Shown: one piece after another, positions 1-8,177 of the stretch
Layout of the letters: each line of letters starts with the position of its first letter
Numbering within the stretch: position 1 is the first letter of the stretch
Origin: Halobacillus aidingensis
GTDB lineage: Bacteria; Bacillota; Bacilli; Bacillales; Halobacillaceae
Length of the DNA stretch: 64,000 bases
Assembly (NCBI RefSeq): GCF_900104185.1
Contig: NZ_FNIZ01000008.1
Coordinates: 62,001-126,000 of the forward strand
Direction: 5' to 3'
Translations under genes and position numbers: made by a program
The notes under the pieces: generated by a model
Told to the model about the DNA's origin: nothing
The model's database searches: none
What the model saw: the letters and a program-made list of their open reading frames with translations, nothing else

Positions 1-844
1 CGGTAAAGCTTTCTGCTGAGCCGATTTTGAGACTCTTTTCTTTAAGAAGATCTCGTACTTTCTCTTCAATGGTAATCGCATCACTGCCGTAATAATACTT
101 TCCGACATGGGTTAGGATTTCAGTTTTGAGCGAGAGAATTTTTTCCTTCGCCTGTTCTGTGGATTCCCCTGTGGCTGTCAACCTTAAACCCACTTCCCCT
201 TCAGAAGCGAGCGGGGCAATGGTTGGATTGGTTTGAGATTTAATCAAAGACTGCAGTTTTGTTTCCAAATCCGATTCACCGATCCCGATGAAACGCATCA
301 TTTCTGAAACGATTTGGGATTCAATGTGGTAATTATTCTGTAAATACGGAATGATATACTCATCCATAATATACTTCATTTCTCTAGGGACCCCTGGAAG
401 GAAGACCCACAGGGTATCCTCATGCTTTACCAGTTGACCAGGCGCCATCCCTTCTAAATTTTGAAAAACGGAGGCATTCTCAAAAACACGCGCCTGTTTA
501 CGGTTGTTCTCTGACATAAACTTTTGGTTTCTTTGATAATAGCTCTTGATCTTTTCCATGGAATCTTCATGTTCGACCAATTCCTGATCAAAAACGAGCT
601 GAGCGGCATCCAGTGTCAAGTCATCTTCTGTAGGACCGAGACCACCTGTGACAATAACAAGATCAGCCCTCGACTCGGCCAATGCAAAAGAATCTGTCAC
701 TCTTTTCAAGTTATCTCCGACAACGGTGTGGTGATAAACCGAATGTCCGAGGGTAGCAAGCCGACTTGAGATCCACTGAGCATTTGTATTCGCAATTTGA
801 CCTAATAGTAATTCCGTACCGACACCTATAATTTCTGCTCTCAT
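1..844 (-). CDS. cinA: CinA-family protein, N-terminal part (cut by window edge)
   Basis: The reading frame opens at ATG 842-844 and runs off the window at base 1, giving about 281 residues; it begins MRAEIIGVGTELLLGQIANT. This is the MoaB/MogA-like (COG1058) domain of CinA, with the conserved TGGLGPTEDD segment near residue 70 and LPGVPREM near residue 150. The C-terminal deamidase (PncC-type) domain is only entered at the edge. CinA proteins act on pyridine nucleotides (NMN deamidase, ADP-ribose pyrophosphatase) and in Bacillus the gene is competence-induced and precedes recA. Its ATG overlaps the pgsA stop in an ATGA, so the two are translationally coupled. Confidence 0.93.
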   Translation of the reverse strand, partial: MRAEIIGVGTELLLGQIANTNAQWISSRLATLGHSVYHHTVVGDNLKRVTDSFALAESRADLVIVTGGLGPTEDDLTLDAAQLVFDQELVEHEDSMEKIKSYYQRNQKFMSENNRKQARVFENASVFQNLEGMAPGQLVKHEDTLWVFLPGVPREMKYIMDEYIIPYLQNNYHIESQIVSEMMRFIGIGESDLETKLQSLIKSQTNPTIAPLASEGEVGLRLTATGESTEQAKEKILSLKTEILTHVGKYYYGSDAITIEEKVRDLLKEKSLKIGSAESFT

Positions 845-1419
845 TTAGAATCCCTCATTACATGCCAATTTTTTTTGAAGTAATCATAACCAGAGTACAC
901 GGTAATCAATAACGCCAAATATAGCGCAATCATTCCCAGAGGGAAACCGATGAAAGCGAATGGCCAATTATGCAAGAGCAGAAGAGAAATGGCGATGATT
1001 TGGATCCATGTCTTCAGTTTCCCCATTTGGCTTGCAGCAAGGACACTTCCTTCTCCAGCGGCCACTAATCGAAGTCCCGTCACAGCGAATTCTCGGCTGA
1101 TGATCAATATGACGATCCATGCTGGTGCAAGACCGATCTCGACTAGTAAGATGAGGGCTGCACTGACTAAAAGCTTATCAGCCAAAGGATCGAGAAACTT
1201 CCCTAAGTTGGTGACAAGGTTATATTTCCTTGCAATATACCCGTCGATCCAGTCAGTTGTAGAGGCTATAATAAACAGTAAAGCACCTGCTAAGTGGGCG
1301 ACAGGTAATTCGCGTTCTTCCATTTGAAAAGTCCCCCAATCAAATGGAACACTCATAAGGATGATGAAAATCGGAATAAGAAAAATTCTGGATAATGTAA
1401 TTTTATTTGGTAAGTTCAT
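841..1419 (-). CDS. pgsA: CDP-diacylglycerol--glycerol-3-phosphate 3-phosphatidyltransferase
   Basis: 192 residues, an integral membrane enzyme that makes phosphatidylglycerol phosphate from CDP-diacylglycerol and glycerol-3-phosphate, the committed step to phosphatidylglycerol and cardiolipin. The CDP-alcohol phosphotransferase signature D-x2-D-G-x2-A-R-x8-G-x3-D-x3-D is intact (D56, D59, G60, A63, R64, G73, D77, D81). Several hydrophobic segments are spread along the chain. The gene lies between rodZ and cinA as in B. subtilis, and overlaps cinA by four bases. The 117-bp gap upstream holds a nested hairpin described separately. Confidence 0.97.
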   Translation of the reverse strand: MNLPNKITLSRIFLIPIFIILMSVPFDWGTFQMEERELPVAHLAGALLFIIASTTDWIDGYIARKYNLVTNLGKFLDPLADKLLVSAALILLVEIGLAPAWIVILIISREFAVTGLRLVAAGEGSVLAASQMGKLKTWIQIIAISLLLLHNWPFAFIGFPLGMIALYLALLITVYSGYDYFKKNWHVMRDSK

Positions 1420-1450
1420 AAGCTCACTCTCCTAACATTCATTTCAATAC

Positions 1451-1520
1451 ATGAAAGGCTGCCCGTCCACGAAGAGTGGCTTTGCACTCTTCCAATGAAA
1501 CGCTTTGGCAGCCTAGTCAT
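1451..1520 (-). other. nested hairpin between rodZ and pgsA
   Basis: An outer 8-bp stem (1456-1463, AGGCTGCC, with 1507-1514) encloses an inner perfect 8-bp hairpin (1471-1478 with 1485-1492, six-base loop). On the minus strand there is no U-run after either stem, so it does not look like a simple terminator. Its place between two co-oriented genes suggests a processing, stabilising or attenuating element; the role is unknown. Confidence 0.55.
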
Positions 1521-1536
1521 GATTATATTCAGTTTC

Positions 1537-2454
1537 TTAGTTGAATTGCAACAATAACTTTTGTGTGGATACTTCTGGGTTAGGATAAGGAACTTTCTTC
1601 CCATCAATCGTAACGGTTGTCCCCGGTGCATTCCCAGTCTTAATATACAATTCAGCTTTGTCTCCTAAATCAAAGGAGATAGGCGAATCCTCCGCGGTAT
1701 ATTCCTTCGCTGTCACAAGGTCTTCACCACTCTTAGGAGCTTGCACTTCCATGTAGGCTCTCCCTGTCAACTCGATGGTAACGGAACGTTCAGTTGTTCC
1801 ACTGACATCATAGGTGTGCTCTGGAAAAGAACCTGTCCCTTCCTGAACCAGTTGAATGGCTACTTCTTCTTCATCCTCCGCAGGGGTTTCTTCTTCCTCT
1901 GGATCTGGTTCTTCTTCTGAAGCTGGTTCTTCAGATTCACTTCCATCTTCATTACCTTCCGCTTCTTGCTGATCTTCGGAAGTTTCACTTTGAGAATCCT
2001 CAGGGACACTGATTTCATTGTTGGAACCATTGTCTGTTGCTGTACTGCCATCCTCTGCCCCGCTCATATTCTGCCATACGAGCCAAATAACAAATATTAA
2101 GCCAATGATCAATCCAACGGTTAAGATCGTCGGCAGCACCCGGGAAGATGGGCCGCTTTTCTGTGTCGCTTCCTTCTTTGTCCTCTGGACACGGCTGTAT
2201 TGTACCGTACTTTCCTCATCAAAAGTCGGAAGCTCCCCTTTATGTTCTTCCATGACTACTTCAGGGTCTAATCCGACAGCAGAGGCATATTCCCTGATAA
2301 ACGCTCGGGTGTAGAATTTTCCAGGCAGCACTTGAAACTCATTCTTTTCAATCGCCTGAAGATAGCGTTTTTGTATTTTTGTTGTCTCTTGCAACGATTC
2401 TAAAGAAAGCCCCTTTGATTCCCGGGCTTCCCTCAGTCTTTCTCCAATCTCCAT
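1537..2454 (-). CDS. rodZ: RodZ, cytoskeleton/cell-shape membrane protein
   Basis: About 305 residues. An N-terminal cytoplasmic helix-turn-helix of the Xre type (residues 1-65, MEIGERLREARESKG) is followed by one transmembrane helix (about 106-127). Then comes a strikingly acidic Glu/Asp/Ser linker (about 135-200) and a C-terminal DUF4115 domain outside the membrane. RodZ links MreB filaments to the elongation machinery. A TTG five codons upstream (2469) is also in frame, but ATG 2454 is preceded by GGATGGTG at normal spacing and matches the usual family start, so I use it. It equals B. subtilis ymfM. The acidic linker is longer than usual and may reflect a saline habitat. Confidence 0.92.
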   Translation of the reverse strand: MEIGERLREARESKGLSLESLQETTKIQKRYLQAIEKNEFQVLPGKFYTRAFIREYASAVGLDPEVVMEEHKGELPTFDEESTVQYSRVQRTKKEATQKSGPSSRVLPTILTVGLIIGLIFVIWLVWQNMSGAEDGSTATDNGSNNEISVPEDSQSETSEDQQEAEGNEDGSESEEPASEEEPDPEEEETPAEDEEEVAIQLVQEGTGSFPEHTYDVSGTTERSVTIELTGRAYMEVQAPKSGEDLVTAKEYTAEDSPISFDLGDKAELYIKTGNAPGTTVTIDGKKVPYPNPEVSTQKLLLQFN

Positions 2455-2472
2455 GTTAACACCATCCAATTT

Positions 2473-3264
2473 CTAAAAATCGAACATGGAAAAACCTTCA
2501 TTCATTGACATTTCTTGTTTTTCCACAGGTTCATAAGTAATTTCTTCATCTTCGTTATTCCGAAGTTCAATAATATAATCAAAGTCATCCATTGTATATT
2601 CCGTTTCCTGAACGAAAATGTCTGGGTGTTCAATAACTTTCGTAGCAGGAAGTCTCATGATTTCACGTACAAGCTGCCAGTGCTTTTCATTCGCTCGTTT
2701 AGCAGACACAATCCCATCTATGATGTAAAGATTGTCTTCATTATATTCTTCATCGATCAGCTGGTTTCGTACCGTCTGCTTTAAAAGTGTACTGGATACA
2801 AATAGCCATCTCTTGTTTGCACATACACTCGCTGCTACGACAGACTCTGTTTTTCCTACTCGTGGCATCCCGCGAATCCCAATCAATTTATGCCCATCCT
2901 TCATGAAGAGCTCAGCCATAAAATCAACTAGTAATCCCAAGTCCTCCCGATTGAAACGGAAAGTTTTACGATCATCCACATCACTATGTATATATCGTCC
3001 ATGCCTTACTGCCAAACGATCTCTTAATTTAGGACGGCGCAGTTTAGTCACTTTTATTGTATCCATTGTATTTAAAATCGATCTCAACCGAGTGATTTGT
3101 TCTTCATCTTTACATAAAAGCAGCATTCCACGGTGTGAATTTTCCACACCATTGATGGTGACGATGTTAATCGCCATCATCCCGAGCAGTGAGGAGATGT
3201 CCCCAAGCAATCCTGGGCGGTTATATTGGATTTCATATTCTAAGTACCATTCTTTTTTTTCCAT
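2473..3264 (-). CDS. ymfK: YmfK-like protein (DUF3388): ACT-like domain plus P-loop-like motif
   Basis: 263 residues, conserved in the ymfJ-ymfK-rodZ order of Bacillaceae; biochemical function unknown. Residues about 7-75 read like an ACT regulatory domain (RPGLLGDISSLLGMM, then a hydrophobic strand). A Walker-A-like motif G-M-P-R-V-G-K-T lies at about 132-139, and the segment after it (KRWLFVSST) resembles a P-loop strand. This suggests a ligand-sensing nucleotide-binding protein, which is inference. It ends just before rodZ and could be co-transcribed with it. Confidence 0.85.
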   Translation of the reverse strand: MEKKEWYLEYEIQYNRPGLLGDISSLLGMMAINIVTINGVENSHRGMLLLCKDEEQITRLRSILNTMDTIKVTKLRRPKLRDRLAVRHGRYIHSDVDDRKTFRFNREDLGLLVDFMAELFMKDGHKLIGIRGMPRVGKTESVVAASVCANKRWLFVSSTLLKQTVRNQLIDEEYNEDNLYIIDGIVSAKRANEKHWQLVREIMRLPATKVIEHPDIFVQETEYTMDDFDYIIELRNNEDEEITYEPVEKQEMSMNEGFSMFDF

Positions 3265-3416
3265 AATACAACTCCTCTGAAAAATTGTCGTTATTTGTCA
3301 AAGTCGAGTGATTTATGGAATTTTTCACTCTCTATCTATCATAAAGGATTTTATCTAAATAGGAAAGGTTCGATCCTACATAAACATACAAAAATTGAAA
3401 AAGCTTGGTTTTATCA

Positions 3417-3448
3417 GAAAAAAATCCGCACAGACGTCTGTGCGGATT
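3417..3448 (-). terminator. intrinsic terminator after ymfJ
   Basis: A perfect 26-base palindrome (3423-3448) folds into a GC-rich hairpin followed on the minus strand by a run of T residues (A-run 3418-3424 on the plus strand). It sits 10 bases beyond the ymfJ stop and ends the ymfF-ymfH-ymfI-ymfJ unit. Confidence 0.9.
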
Positions 3449-3458
3449 GATGACGAGG

Positions 3459-3719
3459 TTAAGATTGTGTTCCTTCGTTTTGAACCATCTTCACCATCAT
3501 ATTGGCAATGGCGTGTTGTTCTTTTTCATCTGCTACATTCCAAAGATCACGCAAGACAGCTTCCTGCTCGTTCTTCGCATCAACAGAGTTTGCTAAATAA
3601 CCACCAATTTCATAAGCAAGCTCAGAAACCGCTTGTTCTTGCATACCTTGACCTTTCGCCTGATGTAAGCGATCACCCAAGAAATCTTTCCAAGAATCGA
3701 AATTATCGAGAACAGACAT
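3459..3719 (-). CDS. ymfJ: YmfJ-like small protein (DUF3243)
   Basis: 86 residues starting MSVLDNFDSWKDFLGDRLH. An upstream in-frame ATG exists at 3746, but the ATG at 3717-3719 has a perfect AGGAGG seven bases before it, so the shorter form is chosen. It has no membrane segment or signal peptide and is helical and acidic. The family is conserved between ymfI and ymfK in Bacillus with no established biochemical function. A strong terminator follows directly. Confidence 0.88.
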   Translation of the reverse strand: MSVLDNFDSWKDFLGDRLHQAKGQGMQEQAVSELAYEIGGYLANSVDAKNEQEAVLRDLWNVADEKEQHAIANMMVKMVQNEGTQS

Positions 3720-3786
3720 GATGTAACCTCCTCTGAATTTTTTCATGCTTAGTATGAGAAGGAAAGGCCGATTTTATGCAACAGAA

Positions 3787-4506
3787 TTAAGACCAACCAC
3801 CATCGACTTGGATCACTTGTCCCGTTATATAGCTTGATTTGTCACTCAACAAAAAGTCGGCCATGTGTGCGACTTCCTCAGGCGTCCCAGACCGTCCAAG
3901 AGGAATATCGTCCTCAAGGAAGTCCAGTTCTTCCTGAACCAGATGGGCGTTCATCTTTGTCGCAATTAAGCCTGGGGCAATACAGTTGACTCTTATTCCA
4001 CTTGGAGCGACTTCTTTCGCAAGCCCTTTGACAAAGCTGTTTTGTGCGCCTTTCACAGAGCTGTACACAACCTCCATACTCGCACCTTCAAGTCCGAAAA
4101 TAGAACTGATAACAAGAATATTGCCTCTTTTCTTTCGGATCATATAGGGAAGCACCTTCTGGGTGATCATCCACAAAGATTTGACGTGAACCAAATACAG
4201 TTCGTCTACCTCATTCTCTTTCATATCCTGGAATAAACCGCTATACATATGCCCGCCAGCAAAGATCACAGCATCCCATTCTTCATTGATTTGACCTAAA
4301 AATGAATGGATGCCATCCAACGTGGAAAGATCAGCTTGATATACTCCAGCCCATTGAGAATCAGGGATCTTTTTACTCATTTCTTGAATGATTTGCTCAC
4401 TTTGATTGTAATGCAGGCCAACGGAAAACCCTTGATCGACAACACGTTGAACGATTGCCTGACCAATTCCTCCGCTGGCCCCAATGATCAAGCACTTTTT
4501 ATGCAT
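3787..4506 (-). CDS. ymfI: SDR-family reductase YmfI (EF-P 5-aminopentanone reductase type)
   Basis: 239 residues, a short-chain dehydrogenase. The nucleotide-binding GASGGIG motif is at 9-15 and the catalytic set is S135, Y148 and K152 (YSSVK). In B. subtilis YmfI reduces the 5-aminopentanone modification on elongation factor P to 5-aminopentanol, needed for swarming motility; the same role is likely here from orthology and position. The start overlaps the end of ymfH by eight bases, so the two are translationally coupled. Generic 3-oxoacyl-ACP reductase activity is the alternative annotation. Confidence 0.88.
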   Translation of the reverse strand: MHKKCLIIGASGGIGQAIVQRVVDQGFSVGLHYNQSEQIIQEMSKKIPDSQWAGVYQADLSTLDGIHSFLGQINEEWDAVIFAGGHMYSGLFQDMKENEVDELYLVHVKSLWMITQKVLPYMIRKKRGNILVISSIFGLEGASMEVVYSSVKGAQNSFVKGLAKEVAPSGIRVNCIAPGLIATKMNAHLVQEELDFLEDDIPLGRSGTPEEVAHMADFLLSDKSSYITGQVIQVDGGWS

Positions 4507-5791
4507 TGGCTTGTGGTTTGACTTGGAAGACGGTGATCGCGTCTTCTTTCAACCAGTGTTGCAAGTATTCTTCCGCATCATCCGCGGTCAAGGATTCAAT
4601 GATTGGCAGCACTTCAAATAAGTCTGTACCGAGCGTGTGGTAATGGGTGAATTGATTGGCGATAAACTCCAAGGAGTTCATCGCTCTCATAAATTGACCG
4701 ATTTTCTTCCTCTTCATCCTTGTGAAGTCTTCATCAGATATACGTTGCTCTTTTAACTCATGCAACATCTCCTTAATACGAGATGCCATTTCATCAGGCT
4801 TTCTAGAGTCTCCGCCAAGAATAGTGAACCCAAACTGACGATCGAGTTCCGTTTCAAATTGGAAGCTGTCATCGATGAGATCGTTTTTGTAAAGCTCCTC
4901 ATAGAAAACGCCGCTTCTTGAGAAATAATAATCAAGAATCATCCCTGATAGAAGTTCTCCACGAACCAATTCTTCGCCTGTTAAGCCATCGACGTTTTCC
5001 TTGACCCCGACCATCGCTTTCGCTGTTGTCACAGGCATCGTGATTGAATGTTCTTTTTTAGCAGCAGAAGCTGGTTCTTCAGGATAGGAACGGTTGATTT
5101 CCGGCGCATCAGGAAATTCTTTCTTCACTTGATTGTCCCTGATCATTGTCATCATGGACTCAGGTTCGATATTTCCAGCAACGAATAAGACCATGTTCGA
5201 AGGGTGATAAAACGTCTCGTAACAGGTGTAGAGGTCATCTTTCGTGATTTTCTGTATGCTGTCTACGGTCCCAGCGATGTCCACCTTCACAGGATGGTCG
5301 TGGTATAAACTTTGGATCGTTCCAAAAAAGGAACGCCAATCAGGCTGATCATCGTACATGCGGATTTCCTGAGCGATGATTCCCTTTTCTTTTTCCACAG
5401 ACTCCTCTGAGAAATAAGGGTCCTGTACGAAATCAAGCAGTGTCTGTACATTTTTATCAATTTGACTAGTTGCAGAAAATAGATAAGCCGTTTTCGTAAA
5501 GGATGTAAAGGCATTCGCTGATGCGCCGAGTCTCGTGAAATCCTGGAACACATCACGATCTTCTTTTTCAAACAGTTTGTGTTCAAGAAAGTGTGCAATC
5601 CCTTCTGGTACCGTCACTTTCTCACTTTTCCCGATCGGTGTGAACGTTTGATCAATCGATCCATAATTCGTTGTAAAGATACCAAATGTCTTGGCCATTT
5701 CAGGCTTTGAAAGTAAAAACACTTTCAACCCATTATCCAATGTTTCCTGATAAACCGTTTCGTTCAGCTGAGTATAAACCAGTTCTTCCAT
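4499..5791 (-). CDS. ymfH: M16-family zinc metallopeptidase YmfH
   Basis: 430 residues, a pitrilysin/insulinase-type peptidase with the inverted zinc motif H-x-x-E-H at H67, E70 and H71 (IAHFLEHKLF), so this subunit carries the catalytic centre. The ATG overlaps the ymfF stop by one base (TAATG), indicating coupled synthesis with its inactive partner. By analogy with mitochondrial processing peptidase and bacterial M16B pairs, YmfF and YmfH probably form a heterodimer; substrates are unknown. Confidence 0.92.
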   Translation of the reverse strand: MEELVYTQLNETVYQETLDNGLKVFLLSKPEMAKTFGIFTTNYGSIDQTFTPIGKSEKVTVPEGIAHFLEHKLFEKEDRDVFQDFTRLGASANAFTSFTKTAYLFSATSQIDKNVQTLLDFVQDPYFSEESVEKEKGIIAQEIRMYDDQPDWRSFFGTIQSLYHDHPVKVDIAGTVDSIQKITKDDLYTCYETFYHPSNMVLFVAGNIEPESMMTMIRDNQVKKEFPDAPEINRSYPEEPASAAKKEHSITMPVTTAKAMVGVKENVDGLTGEELVRGELLSGMILDYYFSRSGVFYEELYKNDLIDDSFQFETELDRQFGFTILGGDSRKPDEMASRIKEMLHELKEQRISDEDFTRMKRKKIGQFMRAMNSLEFIANQFTHYHTLGTDLFEVLPIIESLTADDAEEYLQHWLKEDAITVFQVKPQANA

Positions 5792-7077
5792 TAAGATTCC
5801 CCTCCTTCTTTACTCGTCAAAAAGTAAATCGTGTCCAATTCAATCTTTTTGGCCATTTGGACGACTTGTTCTTTCGTAACTTTTCGGATATTATCGATTA
5901 ACTCATTCGCAGGCATTTCAGCACCTGATAACATTTGATGATAAAGAACTTCGATCATCCCGTTCGCATTGTCCATCGTTTCTTGAAGTTGATGAATGAC
6001 CTGTTCTTTCGTCTCTTCAACTTGATCCTCTGTGAAATCCCCATTCTTCATTGCGTCCATCTGCTCCAATATGATCGATTTCGCTTGATCAAAATCTTTA
6101 GGATCTACGCCACTGAAAACAAGCAGAAGGCCTTTATGACTCTCAAACCTTGAAGCAGCATAATAAGCTAAGCTGTGTTTCTCACGTACGTTCATAAACA
6201 GCTTGGAACTTGGGAACCCTCCGAATATGCCGTTGAAGATCTGCAAGGCATAGTAATCATCGTCACCGAACTTCGTATAAGTCCTGTAGCCAAGGTGAAG
6301 TTTGCCTTGGTTCACTTCTTCCCTTTCGATAACTTCCCTTGCTTCCTTAACTTCTTTCGTGACAGATACTTGGTCGTCATCGGCATTAGTACTTCCTTTT
6401 CTAGAGAAATACTGATCTGTAAGCTTTTCAATCGCTTTTTGATCCATATCACCAATTACATACACATCAAGCATGTCTTTTGCGATCATTTCTTTATAAT
6501 AAGCGTAGAGCTTTTCAGATGTAATCGTTTCGAGGTCTTCTAAGTATCCATGCACATGCAAAGCGTATGGTTCGTCTTTGCACATATGATCCATGAGCCT
6601 CATATTGGCATAACTCATTTTGTCATCTTTGATGCTGGTGATTTTTTGCTCAAGGGTCTGTTTTTCACGATCGACGATTGAGGAATCAAATCCTTCCCCT
6701 TCCGTCTTCGGATCAAACAAGACTTCATTAAACAACTGGACCGCTTCCTCGAGAATCGGTTCCTGATCATTCAAGTACGCTTCATTGACGACTTCCATAC
6801 GGAAGCTGATGACATGGTTCTCCCCCTTTTTAGAGCCGTCGCTTGAAAGAGCGGTTCCGTAAAGGTTTTCAAACGCAGATTGTAGTGATCGCACATTCGG
6901 GTGATTGTTCGTCGCTTTTTGCAGGACATGTGGTAAAAGCGCACGTTCAGTGATTCCTTCTCTTTTCAAAGGGGCTTTGAATTTTGCAACAATTGTAATG
7001 GTTTTGTATTTTTTGCTTGGTAAAATATGTAGACGATACCCTTCTTTTTCGAGTAGCGTTTCTTCAGTTATTTTCAT
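5791..7077 (-). CDS. ymfF: M16-family peptidase-like protein YmfF (catalytic motif lost)
   Basis: About 428 residues, similar in size and fold to YmfH. The position of the HxxEH motif reads L-L-P-H-V-L-Q-K-A, so the zinc-binding glutamate and second histidine are absent and this is the non-catalytic partner. ATG 7077 is chosen because AGGAGG lies six bases upstream, whereas the ATG at 7083 abuts the Shine-Dalgarno sequence with no spacing. It is first gene of the ymfF-H-I-J unit; a TATAAT box (minus strand, 7104-7109) lies just upstream with a poor -35. Confidence 0.9.
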   Translation of the reverse strand: MKITEETLLEKEGYRLHILPSKKYKTITIVAKFKAPLKREGITERALLPHVLQKATNNHPNVRSLQSAFENLYGTALSSDGSKKGENHVISFRMEVVNEAYLNDQEPILEEAVQLFNEVLFDPKTEGEGFDSSIVDREKQTLEQKITSIKDDKMSYANMRLMDHMCKDEPYALHVHGYLEDLETITSEKLYAYYKEMIAKDMLDVYVIGDMDQKAIEKLTDQYFSRKGSTNADDDQVSVTKEVKEAREVIEREEVNQGKLHLGYRTYTKFGDDDYYALQIFNGIFGGFPSSKLFMNVREKHSLAYYAASRFESHKGLLLVFSGVDPKDFDQAKSIILEQMDAMKNGDFTEDQVEETKEQVIHQLQETMDNANGMIEVLYHQMLSGAEMPANELIDNIRKVTKEQVVQMAKKIELDTIYFLTSKEGGES

Positions 7078-7172
7078 ATTCATCCTCCTTGTCAGTCTCT
7101 TCTATTATAGACCTACATGTCCATATTCATCCATTCTAACTAAGTCTTATGCTAAGGTATATGTGTGAAAAA

Positions 7173-7209
7173 GTAAAAAAATTAAGTCCGGCACTTGCGT
7201 ACCGGACTT
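7173..7209 (-). terminator. terminator of the nup operon
   Basis: An 8-bp GC-rich stem (7184-7191 with 7202-7209, AAGTCCGG) has a ten-base loop and a long T-run on the minus strand (A-run from 7173). It lies eight bases beyond the last nup gene and insulates ymfF from it. Confidence 0.9.
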
Positions 7210-7217
7210 GAAAGCCT

Positions 7218-8177
7218 TTATCGATTTCCTTTTACATAAGCTTCTCCCAATGACTTTGGTGCTTCCGCTCTTCCGATAAACCCTGCCAGAGCAAGGATCG
7301 TCAGTACATAAGGAGCGATGAGCATAAAGACAGAAGGGACATTTTCCAAAAGGGCAATATCTGATGAAACAATACTTAAACTCTGAGCAAATCCGAAGAA
7401 AATAGCTGCGCCGAGCGCTCCAAGCGGGTGCCATTTCCCGAAGATGACCGCAGCCAGCGCAATAAACCCTTGCCCCACGATTGTACCATGAGAAAAGTTA
7501 TGGGTTACTGTCAAGGCGTACACAGCGCCACCAAGACCACCGAAGGCACCAGAAAGCATAACTCCGATGTATCTCATTTTGTAGACATTGATTCCGTTTG
7601 TATCTGCAGCCATAGGATGTTCACCTACAGAGCGAAGACGAAGTCCAAATGGTGTTTTAAAAATAATGAACCAAACAAGGAATGCCATGGCAATAGCTAA
7701 GTAAGAAGTCCAGTACCACCCGGTGAAAAACATGTCCCCTAGAATAGGGATTTTATTAAGTAGAGGAACATTTGAAGAATAGATCGGACTTTCAATGAAA
7801 TCCGTCTGTCCTTTGTCATACCATTGCTTGGTAAGGAATAACCCAATTCCTAAAGCCAGGAAGTTTATAGCCACCCCACTCACGACTTGATCCGCCCGGA
7901 AAGTAATCGAGGCAACGGCGTGGACAAGTGCAAAAATAGCGGATACGATCATCGCAATGATTAGGGATACGACAGGAGTCGCTGCGCCGAAAACACTATG
8001 GAAAGTCAAGTTGGAAACGATCGCTACGAAAGCTCCCATAATCATTAAGCCTTCGAGACCAATGTTGATGACCCCGGATCGTTCACTGAACACTCCCCCT
8101 AAAGCGGTAAAAATAAGAGGGGTTGCGAATACGACAGATGCACCGAGAATACGGCTGATCAGTTCAATAATCTCCAT
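7218..8177 (-). CDS. nupQ: nucleoside ABC importer permease NupQ
   Basis: 319 residues with about eight or nine hydrophobic segments, of the BPD_transp_2 family. The conserved GLEGLMIMGAFVAI segment near the N terminus and the RAEAPKSLGE tail are typical of YufQ/NupQ. In B. subtilis the NupNOPQ transporter imports guanosine and other nucleosides. It is last gene of the operon, starting immediately after the nupP stop, and is followed by a terminator. I infer substrate from orthology only. Confidence 0.9.
   Translation of the reverse strand: MEIIELISRILGASVVFATPLIFTALGGVFSERSGVINIGLEGLMIMGAFVAIVSNLTFHSVFGAATPVVSLIIAMIVSAIFALVHAVASITFRADQVVSGVAINFLALGIGLFLTKQWYDKGQTDFIESPIYSSNVPLLNKIPILGDMFFTGWYWTSYLAIAMAFLVWFIIFKTPFGLRLRSVGEHPMAADTNGINVYKMRYIGVMLSGAFGGLGGAVYALTVTHNFSHGTIVGQGFIALAAVIFGKWHPLGALGAAIFFGFAQSLSIVSSDIALLENVPSVFMLIAPYVLTILALAGFIGRAEAPKSLGEAYVKGNR

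Noticed and set aside
3297-3302. Perfect TTGACA on the minus strand upstream of ymfK
   Set aside because: No -10-like sequence lies 16-18 bases downstream, and the site is too close to the start codon.
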